The translations under genes and the position numbers were made by a program. The notes beneath the pieces are model-generated. The model was not told the DNA's origin, searched no databases, and saw only the letters and a list, made by a program, of their open reading frames with translations. From IMG/VR virus record IMGVR_UViG_3300017741_000052, positions 1-24,376 of that record: 24,376 nt of DNA, one strand, 5' to 3'. Origin of the DNA: a virus. Shown piece by piece: positions 1 through 5,697 of the stretch; position 1 is the stretch's first letter, and each line of letters opens with the position of its first letter.

Positions 1-2
1 AC

Positions 3-113
3 ATCTTGAAGTATGTCATGCGGGCCAATCACCACCGCCAGCCTACCGTCGAGCACTTGCGCAAGGCTCGCGATTACTTGAACTGGTGGATAGATGAAGA
101 GGTGCAGCCGTGA
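3..113 (+). CDS. C-terminal end of a DUF3310-like phage protein (partial)
   Basis: An open frame enters from the left edge and ends at TGA 111-113, giving 36 residues that begin ILKYVMRANHH and end DYLNWWIDEEVQP. The pattern 'IKYV.RA....(P)T.E.L.KAR.YLN' is the conserved C-terminal signature of the DUF3310 family, small phage proteins from early or replication modules whose biochemical role is not settled. The stop overlaps the GTG start of the next gene (GTGA), so the two are probably co-translated. The family call rests on recalled motif similarity over a short piece; the 5' part lies outside the window. Confidence 0.6.
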   Translation: MLKYVMRANHHRQPTVEHLRKARDYLNWWIDEEVQP

Positions 114-313
114 GTGCAGGTTTTTTAAGTTACAAAGCGGTAGCTGACATGACGTCTTTAAGCACTCGCACGATACGACGTAAGGTTGAGAGCGGCGAGT
201 TTCCAGAACCAATACAATATGGTGCTCGCACTCTGTTCGTTCGCGCGGAAGTCGCTGAATGGTGCGACAATTTAGTCACGAAGTTGCGAGAAAATCCGCA
301 TAACGCTGCATGA
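110..313 (+). CDS. AlpA/MerR-type small DNA-binding protein, probable excisionase
   Basis: This 67-residue protein starts at GTG, overlapping the stop of the upstream gene. Residues about 6-30 (LSYKAVADMTSLSTRTIRRK) read as a winged helix-turn-helix. They are followed by ESGEFPEPIQYGARTLFV, the wing typical of AlpA-family regulators and phage excisionases, and then a helix containing AEVAEW. AlpA/Xis proteins bind DNA near attP and steer the integrase towards excision; some also activate int. The gene lies beside the integrase and converges on it, overlapping its last 38 bp, which supports an Xis role. It could instead be a transcription regulator of lysogeny. The fold is fairly sure, the excision role is inferred. 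Confidence 0.7.
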   Translation: MSAGFLSYKAVADMTSLSTRTIRRKVESGEFPEPIQYGARTLFVRAEVAEWCDNLVTKLRENPHNAA

Positions 314-1505
314 GTTTCGCGCGTCTAGGTAAAAGTTTGTCCCTGGCGTAAGCCGACCGCACTTGCGATCGCGACGCATGGCTTAGCTGAATCTCTGACA
401 CTTCGTCATCTTCCGCATTTGTCACGCGGCACCAATCCTTAAACGTCGTGCGAAAGCCGTGCATCGTTATTGCCTTACCTTCGTGATCTTCGAAACCGTG
501 CAGGCTTAGCTCTTTGCGCATCGCTGCCTCGCTGATGTGCTTGTTCGTTCCGCTGCTGAAAACGTAAAGCGGCATGTCACTGTAATTAAATAGGGCCGTT
601 TTTTTTGCGGTGATTAGCTCTCGCAATTGTGCTGGCAGCGGAATCTCCAAACGATATTCAGTCTGTTTGCTGCTTAGCTTTGCAATCGGCGCGTGCCATA
701 CGTTGCCATCGAAGTCTGACCACCGCGCTGAGCGCACGTCGATCTGTCGCTGCGCCGTCATCATCACCATTTGCAATGCTCTGGCGCTTTCGTTGTTTCG
801 CGATTGCAGCTGCCTATACAGAACCGGCGCTTGCGCGTGATGCAGTGCCGCTTGGTGCTGAACGGTGCCAGTGTATTTTGGTAGAAGGCGCTGTATGCGC
901 GGGTTAGCCGGGTTTGCGACGTTTATATAGTCACAGTCGATGGCGTACTCGAAGACTTCTTCTATATACATGCGAACGCGCATTGCTGTTTCGTGCTTTT
1001 CTAGCCAGATAGGCGACAGAATTCTTTGAATATCGGCCTTGCTGATGTCTGCCAAGGCTTTGCTGCCAATCACGCCGTAGGCATGCGTAACTAGGCGATT
1101 TTTCCACGTTTGCGAGCTCTTTAGCGGGCTCTTCCACCCTGGCACTTTAACTCGACTAATGAACTCGTCGGCCACGTCGGAAAATGTCATCGCAGCGTTG
1201 GTAGCTCTGCGCGAGCTAGCTTTCTTTTCTTGCCTCGCTTTTTGTAGTTGCTCGGCTGGTACTCCCTCGCCTGCAACCATGCTGGCCATAAGCTCTTGCG
1301 CTTTTTCGCGGGCCTGCTTGAGAGTTATTTTGCTGGTGCTGCCGAGCGATCTGTCTAATCGCTTTCCGTCCACCATGTACCGTAGTCTGTACGATTTATA
1401 AACTTTACCGTTTTTCTGATCTGCTTTTACATAAAGGTTGTCATCGACTCGATGCATCCCTGGTTTATTAATCGCTTCAACTTGACGCGCTGAAAACTGC
1501 TTCAT
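276..1505 (-). CDS. int: P4-type tyrosine recombinase (phage integrase)
   Basis: This 409-aa site-specific recombinase would insert and excise the phage chromosome. The N-terminus (about 1-75: KSYRLRYMVDGKRLDRSLGS) is the arm-binding DUF4102-like domain, followed by a SAM-like core-binding domain (about 105-210) and the catalytic domain (about 225-409). Visible catalytic residues, numbered from the ATG: R253 (in TAQRQIDVR), a Lys near 276-280, H349 and R352 (HGFR), H376 (LSHAS) and the nucleophile Y386 (RSAYARDKLL). The set is complete, so the enzyme looks active. I chose ATG at 1505. A TTG 24 bases upstream would add WAKVWAK-type residues, but these are simply the translated TTTCGCCCACA repeats and would leave almost no leader after the candidate promoter. 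The gene faces away from attP and converges with the putative xis. Confidence 0.93.
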   Translation of the reverse strand: MKQFSARQVEAINKPGMHRVDDNLYVKADQKNGKVYKSYRLRYMVDGKRLDRSLGSTSKITLKQAREKAQELMASMVAGEGVPAEQLQKARQEKKASSRRATNAAMTFSDVADEFISRVKVPGWKSPLKSSQTWKNRLVTHAYGVIGSKALADISKADIQRILSPIWLEKHETAMRVRMYIEEVFEYAIDCDYINVANPANPRIQRLLPKYTGTVQHQAALHHAQAPVLYRQLQSRNNESARALQMVMMTAQRQIDVRSARWSDFDGNVWHAPIAKLSSKQTEYRLEIPLPAQLRELITAKKTALFNYSDMPLYVFSSGTNKHISEAAMRKELSLHGFEDHEGKAITMHGFRTTFKDWCRVTNAEDDEVSEIQLSHASRSQVRSAYARDKLLPRRAKLMQRYADFLATS

Positions 1506-1532
1506 TTTCGCCCACACTTTCGCCCACAATGT
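1505..1532. repeat. Left pair of TTTCGCCCACA direct repeats (candidate Int arm sites)
   Basis: TTTTCGCCCACA (1505-1516) is followed by TTTCGCCCACAATGT (1518-1532). The same pair in the same orientation recurs at 1687-1714. Four copies placed symmetrically about the presumed core fit arm-type integrase binding sites. This copy abuts the integrase start codon and the presumed transcription start, so bound integrase could repress its own gene. Confidence 0.65.
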
Positions 1533-1539
1533 GTCGCCG

Positions 1540-1569
1540 AATATGGCACTTTATGTCACTTGCAGTCAA
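1540..1569 (-). promoter_or_regulatory. Candidate integrase promoter
   Basis: On the minus strand a -35-like TTGACT (1569-1564) is separated by 18 bases from a -10-like CATATT (1545-1540). Transcription would start near 1533, inside the repeat pair, leaving about 28 bases of leader before the ATG at 1505. The -10 matches the consensus only partly, so this is a suggestion from pattern alone. Confidence 0.35.
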
Positions 1570-1603
1570 TTGTGCTATTGTAAGTCATTGATTTTGTTAA
1601 CGT

Positions 1604-1621
1604 ATGTCAAACCATGTCAAA
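1604..1621. repeat. Tandem ATGTCAAA repeat with 10-bp period
   Basis: ATGTCAAA occurs at 1604-1611 and 1614-1621, exactly one helical turn apart and just before the tRNA-like core. A related ATGTCA lies at 1553-1558. Tandem sites one turn apart are the usual arrangement for cooperative binding by small winged-helix proteins such as Xis. The ligand is inferred. Confidence 0.45.
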
Positions 1622-1647
1622 TGGTTCGATGTCGGCTCCGGGCACCA
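1622..1647. other. tRNA 3'-end-like sequence, candidate att core
   Basis: The stretch contains GGTTCGA, resembling a T-loop, and ends CTCCGGGCACCA. TCCGGGC plus A-CCA is the 3' acceptor strand of bacterial tRNA-Leu genes that begin GCCCGGA. The part corresponding to the T stem does not pair properly, so this is not a tRNA gene. It looks like the tRNA-matching core that phages carry to rebuild the host gene after integration. The tRNA-Leu assignment is inferred from the acceptor strand only. Confidence 0.5.
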
Positions 1648-1686
1648 ACTACCTATATAAATCAATGACTTAGGGATACTTAGGAA

Positions 1687-1714
1687 TTTTCGCCCACATT
1701 TTCGCCCACAATGT
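1687..1714. repeat. Right pair of TTTCGCCCACA direct repeats (candidate Int arm sites)
   Basis: TTTTCGCCCACA (1687-1698) and TTTTCGCCCACAATGT (1699-1714) copy the pair next to the integrase start in the same orientation. They end three bases before the stop codon of the last late gene. The shared tail ATGT shows that the duplicated unit is about 27 bases, not just the 11-base core. Confidence 0.65.
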
Positions 1715-1716
1715 AA

Positions 1717-1923
1717 TCAGACGAGCAAATTCAGCGTAGAAGACGACGTCAGCTGCTGCACTTCTATGCGCCCGTCTTTGGCCGTATAGAAGGTAGGCTG
1801 GATCGTTTCAACGGCTTCTCGAACGAGCTCGCCTTCACCGCCAGTTCGCAGCACTTCTTGGCGCTGCACGGCGACCGACTTCCAAGTGACCGGCGCAGGC
1901 GCGCTTGTCATCGAGACGTCCAT
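1717..1923 (-). CDS. Small protein of unknown function, last gene of the late operon
   Basis: This 68-residue protein was not recognised. It starts at ATG within a TAATG overlap with the stop of the 695-aa gene, so it is probably translated by coupling. It is mixed polar with a short beta-like stretch (PTFYTAKDGRIEVQQL) and has no membrane segment or cysteine. Position suggests a minor virion or tail-associated role, but nothing in the sequence proves it. Its stop lies three bases from the right-hand integrase-type repeats, so the transcript of the late operon may run into the attP region. Confidence 0.6.
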   Translation of the reverse strand: MDVSMTSAPAPVTWKSVAVQRQEVLRTGGEGELVREAVETIQPTFYTAKDGRIEVQQLTSSSTLNLLV

Positions 1924-4010
1924 TACTGGGAAAGCACTGCTTGCGAGGCATTTAACCCACGGTCCACTGCGCCGCTGCTGTTGCCTTCCAGATAGGCAGG
2001 TGCTGATCCTGTTAGATTGCCGATTGCCATAGGGCTCGTTGCTCTCGAGAAAACGGCTGAAACGACGTTCTGCGGCAAGAATAAAGACAAGGTTTCTTTC
2101 ATCGATCTACCGCCGGCCAATTCCGCGCCAATCTTGCGCACTGCATCTGGGTCAGTCTCAGTCAGCATTCGCGCGAGCTCGTCGGCTGTTGCTTTTAACT
2201 GACGGTCTTGTAAGTCCAGACCTTCCTGGCGCAGCGACGTCTGCAGTAGCTCTTGCAGGCTAGAAGGCAATCCGCCGACAGATGCCTGCTCACGCAAACC
2301 TCTAATCACTTCCGCACGCTGCGCGGTAGCTGAATTCATGCCGGCCTGCTCAACCCTCGCCATGTTGGCCTCGCGTGACAAGTTGCCCATAAACTCAGTA
2401 AACCTGTCGTCTGCATCTGGCCCGTCGAACGTAAGCCTAAGCAACGACTTGCGACGCGGGCTCTTGAGCATGTTTTGCGCTACGTTCGCCGTTTCTGGCG
2501 ATCGCTCCATTTGATCTTGCAGCGCGTGCATTGCGCCAAGTCTAAAGGCTTCGCGCTCTGACTTGCTGTACGCAGCGATCTCTGCTGCGAGCTCGTCAGG
2601 GTCAGCGTTCAACATTTCACGGCCACGCTTGAGGCTGTCCATCATGCGACTATCGCCTGCGTATAGATTGCGAGCTCTCGCATACATTGGGTTTGCTGCG
2701 TCTATCTCATCTATAAATGCGTTGCGAACAGAGCGCACTGATGCGACTTCTGCAGCGCCAGCACCCGTTTGGTTCGTGATGTTTGGGAACGCCAAATCAT
2801 CGATGCCCATTTTCATAAAGTGCAAAAAGCGCGTGTTGATTGCGTCAACTTTCTGGCCGTCAGGGCCGAGAATGTCGCCAGACTCAGCAATAACGAACCT
2901 GTCCATATTGCTCTTTGGGTCTTCGTTTCGCGCGATCCTGATCGCTCTTTGGTAGGCGTTTTGTGCTGCGTCCGTCTGAAAAAATTGGCGCAGCCCATCG
3001 TTCATTGGCACGTCTTTTTTGTACGCTTGGCCGTATAGCGTATTCGCTGACTTGCCGCGTGCTGATTTTAGAGCCATAAAGTCATCGTAAAAACGACTCT
3101 GTGCGCCAAAAGCGCTCTGCAGTATGCCGGTCAATCTCGCAGGTCGTCCGGCCTGCCGTTCAGACAAGTAACGAGAAGCTCGCGACTTTGCTGGCCCAGG
3201 GAGCGTTGCAAGCGCGTCGATGAGCACGCGAGTGTTTTCGCCAATATCAGCTAAACTTACGTCTTGCCCCATACGATTGGCAACGTATGTGATTGCCTCT
3301 TCAGGCGTTGTTAGATCGGCTTCGATTGCGTCACGCATCAAGCGCCTGGCTTGATCACGGCCCTCTCTTGCTGTCTTTGCGTTTGATCTCGCGGCTGTAG
3401 CTAAATTTCGAACAGGCGTTGACAGCATGTCCGTGACTCGCTGTAGGCCATAACCCGTCACCCCGCCAAAGCCTGCGTTTATCAAACGATCTTCTGTGTT
3501 CTCACCGCTACCAAAACCAGCCACCGTTCCCGCTACCAGCGCTTGTTTGCCTCGTGATAAAGAAGGCGCAGACCGCAGCGCGTTACCTAGTCGCGTTGCG
3601 TTCACGAGAGTGCCCGCGCCACCAGTTATTGCTGACGCGCCAATAGCGCCGGCGGTTTCGTAGCCCATTGCTTTCAATGGGTTGTCTTGGCGGTATTGGT
3701 TTATAGGTTCTCGAATCTGCGACAGATTTATGTCGTAACCACTGACCGGCTCTTCGCCTCTTTCCGCACGCGCCTTGCTTAGCATTTCAGCTGCGTAGTC
3801 AAAGTCGCCTTGGCCAAACATTGCGCCAATTTCGTCGCTATAGTTCAGCGACGCGCCTTGCAGTATAAGCGCAACCTCTTCGGGCAACCGACCTTGGTCT
3901 AACGCTTCAAGTGTTTGTAGACCTTTTGCGTTACCTTGCTCACGCATCTTTTTTTCATTAGCGCGTAAGATCGCTTTGAGCTCCGCTACTTCTTTTGCCA
4001 GATCACTCAT
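1923..4010 (-). CDS. Large internal virion / DNA-ejection-type protein
   Basis: This 695-residue protein is largely helical. After a charged N-terminal helix (1-35), residues about 45-131 carry a pattern I recognise from phage injection or internal virion proteins: LILQGASLNYSDEIGAMFG, then YDINLSQIREPINQYRQDNP and a Gly/Ala-rich hydrophobic stretch (AGAIGASAITGGAGTL) that could insert in a membrane. The rest is alpha-helical, rich in Arg, Ala and Glu, without an obvious enzymatic motif. It overlaps the 416-aa gene by 8 bases and closes a run of four similar-looking genes. Inferred role: packaged in the head or tail and released with DNA into the cell envelope. No lytic transglycosylase motif was found. 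Confidence 0.65.
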   Translation of the reverse strand: MSDLAKEVAELKAILRANEKKMREQGNAKGLQTLEALDQGRLPEEVALILQGASLNYSDEIGAMFGQGDFDYAAEMLSKARAERGEEPVSGYDINLSQIREPINQYRQDNPLKAMGYETAGAIGASAITGGAGTLVNATRLGNALRSAPSLSRGKQALVAGTVAGFGSGENTEDRLINAGFGGVTGYGLQRVTDMLSTPVRNLATAARSNAKTAREGRDQARRLMRDAIEADLTTPEEAITYVANRMGQDVSLADIGENTRVLIDALATLPGPAKSRASRYLSERQAGRPARLTGILQSAFGAQSRFYDDFMALKSARGKSANTLYGQAYKKDVPMNDGLRQFFQTDAAQNAYQRAIRIARNEDPKSNMDRFVIAESGDILGPDGQKVDAINTRFLHFMKMGIDDLAFPNITNQTGAGAAEVASVRSVRNAFIDEIDAANPMYARARNLYAGDSRMMDSLKRGREMLNADPDELAAEIAAYSKSEREAFRLGAMHALQDQMERSPETANVAQNMLKSPRRKSLLRLTFDGPDADDRFTEFMGNLSREANMARVEQAGMNSATAQRAEVIRGLREQASVGGLPSSLQELLQTSLRQEGLDLQDRQLKATADELARMLTETDPDAVRKIGAELAGGRSMKETLSLFLPQNVVSAVFSRATSPMAIGNLTGSAPAYLEGNSSGAVDRGLNASQAVLSQ

Positions 4011-5253
4011 CAGGATTTACCTCTATGTTGCCTAGTATTGCATCGGCAGCTAATGAGCCTGTCCCTGGCTCAGCAAAGTTTGGCCCTTTTTCAAGTAAGT
4101 TGAATTGACGCCTCAGCTTTAGCGTCTTTTGTGCGAAGGCTGGCGAGCGCCTAGCTTGATTCATATGCTGCTCAAACCTGACCTTGTACAGCGCTGGGTT
4201 GCTAATTTGTAAATCAGCGTTTTCAGATTGGAAATCGAGCGAAGCCTCATACAACGCTTTGTTTCTGTCGTTAGAGAATTGCAGCGTTTGTAAAAGTAGC
4301 CTGTTGCCTGCTTCGCTTTTGCCAAGGCTTGCGGTCGCTTCAATAATAAACTGCAAGTCTTTGTCTGTCGGGTTAACACCCAGCTGCTTAACAAGCGGAA
4401 TAACAATCTGCGCCGATAAAGCGGCAAACAATTCGCCAGGGGCAGTCTCACCAGCATCAAAGCCTAACGTGTTTGCAATGCGTCTCGCTTGCAGTATTGC
4501 TTCTTGCCCTGCACCGGTCTTTAGCGCGCCGCTACCAAGCAATTCTTGCATCAAACCGACTTGCGTGTCGCTTGAGTAAGCGAGATTGCTTGCTTCGCGA
4601 TATTCGCTAGCTTGCTTGTTAAACGCTTCAACGCTTGCTCTAGCTGCAGGGTTTGTAGCTGTGTTTATGTTGGTCTGCGCTCTGCGTCTATCGAGATACT
4701 CAAAGTAATTCTCTGGATTATCTAACCCTTGAGCAAACTGATAGCTGTCTGTTTCAGAATTTTTGAACCGCTGGTCGTAGTCACGCAATAGCTTAAAAGC
4801 GTCTGCAGGCGACTGTTGTGCAACGGAAATATAGGCTCGCTGGATTTGCGCTGGATACTTTTTGAGATCGACACCCATTGCTATTTGGTCGCCTAACGAT
4901 CGACGCTGCCTTTCCTCTAACGTATTGACGTAGTCCAAGCGCGCCACGTTGCCCTGCAATCGCCGTAGCGTGTCGGCTGCGCTTTCTCTTATGCCAAGCG
5001 ATTCTTGCAGCGGTCTGACCAACACGTTTTGGAAAGCGTTAGTCACGCCTTCTCTGAAAGAGCCTGGCTCCTGGAACTCACGCGGCGCTGCATATTGCTG
5101 CAGTAGTTGCTGCGCAGTTGTCATTTGCGGCTGCTGTTGCTGAGCCGCCATCTGCCTAATTTCTGGCGAAATTTCAGGCACAGAGACAGGATTGTTGATT
5201 GGCAAGCCTTGCATCAATAGACGCTGCTGCTCTTCGGTTAATGCTTCTTGCAT
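4003..5253 (-). CDS. Internal virion / ejection-type protein, Gln-rich N-terminus
   Basis: This 416-residue helical protein has a Gln-rich segment at about 36-53. Residues about 239-320 hold a conserved block: SGALKTGAGQEAIL, RRIANTLGFDAG, PGELFAALS, then NPTDKDLQFI and LGKSEAGNRLLL. I associate this block ('KTG.G...A...AN.LG', 'SDKD..F', 'LGK...GN') with proteins encoded next to ejection proteins in short-tailed marine phages. It starts at ATG in a TAATG overlap with the 147-aa gene. The location between the 648/147-aa and 695-aa genes supports a virion-internal role. No catalytic residues are evident. Confidence 0.6.
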   Translation of the reverse strand: MQEALTEEQQRLLMQGLPINNPVSVPEISPEIRQMAAQQQQPQMTTAQQLLQQYAAPREFQEPGSFREGVTNAFQNVLVRPLQESLGIRESAADTLRRLQGNVARLDYVNTLEERQRRSLGDQIAMGVDLKKYPAQIQRAYISVAQQSPADAFKLLRDYDQRFKNSETDSYQFAQGLDNPENYFEYLDRRRAQTNINTATNPAARASVEAFNKQASEYREASNLAYSSDTQVGLMQELLGSGALKTGAGQEAILQARRIANTLGFDAGETAPGELFAALSAQIVIPLVKQLGVNPTDKDLQFIIEATASLGKSEAGNRLLLQTLQFSNDRNKALYEASLDFQSENADLQISNPALYKVRFEQHMNQARRSPAFAQKTLKLRRQFNLLEKGPNFAEPGTGSLAADAILGNIEVNPDE

Positions 5254-5696
5254 TACATCAGCCCTCTTTGCGCTGTATTAAAATAGCCGGTTGGTAGTTG
5301 AACTGCTTGCTCTGCGGAGCCGTAGTCAGACAGTCCTTTATCCATAAACGCTTGCATTCGCGCATTACGTCTTGCGAACTCGGATTCACTGGGATCGAGC
5401 TCTCCATTCATAGCCATTCGGATGCGTTGCTCTGCGTAAACTGCCGGATCTTGAACAAGCCCTCTGACCGCCTCGATGCTTGGCTGCACTGTCTGCATCG
5501 CGTAAGCGCCAGGATTGCTAAACGCCTCGCCAACCTTGTCAAAGCCTGCGCGCGTGCCTTTAAAACTGTCGCCTAGCAACTCGCGCATGGTTTTGTCGTC
5601 TGGCGTCAGTAGCTCTTCCATCTCGCCTTCGCTACTTAACAATGCGTTTGGAAGACCTGCCGCCGTCGAGGCTGCTGACATAAGTTTGTTGAACAT
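5253..5696 (-). CDS. Small protein of the internal-virion cassette
   Basis: This 147-residue protein was not recognised. It starts MFNKLMSAASTAAGLPNALL, a short amphipathic Ala/Leu stretch, and then is acidic and helical with several conserved-looking Pro-Gly turns (NPGAYAMQTVQPS). It is coupled to the next gene by TAATG and follows the 648-aa gene by one base. Its company suggests a minor virion or assembly component; the sequence does not show its activity. Confidence 0.6.
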   Translation of the reverse strand: MFNKLMSAASTAAGLPNALLSSEGEMEELLTPDDKTMRELLGDSFKGTRAGFDKVGEAFSNPGAYAMQTVQPSIEAVRGLVQDPAVYAEQRIRMAMNGELDPSESEFARRNARMQAFMDKGLSDYGSAEQAVQLPTGYFNTAQRGLM

Positions 5697-5697
5697 T

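Larger units (their letters stand above)
1581..1672. repeat. 14-bp perfect inverted repeat flanking the candidate attP core
   Basis: TAAGTCATTGATTT (1581-1594) is the exact reverse complement of AAATCAATGACTTA (1659-1672). The 64 bases between the arms contain the tandem ATGTCAAA repeats and the tRNA-like core. The arms are too far apart for a typical terminator hairpin; a protein-binding role (integrase, host factor or repressor) is more likely. Confidence 0.6.
1506..1716. other. Candidate phage attachment site (attP) region
   Basis: This is the only sizeable gene-free stretch in the window, between the integrase start and the end of the late operon. It is AT-richer than its surroundings. 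It holds a tRNA 3'-end-like core, a 14-bp inverted repeat on either side of that core, tandem ATGTCAAA repeats and two outer pairs of TTTCGCCCACA repeats. Core plus flanking arm-type repeats beside int is the known layout of attP for tyrosine integrases. Core position and function are inferred. I see no convincing rho-independent terminator for the late operon here. Confidence 0.7.

Noticed and set aside
1506-1529. Integrase start at TTG 1529
   Set aside because: The extension translates the TTTCGCCCACA repeats and begins almost at the presumed transcription start; ATG 1505 opens a normal integrase N-terminus.
1622-1647. A tRNA gene
   Set aside because: Only a 3'-end-like piece is present; no anticodon arm, 5' acceptor strand or paired T stem upstream.
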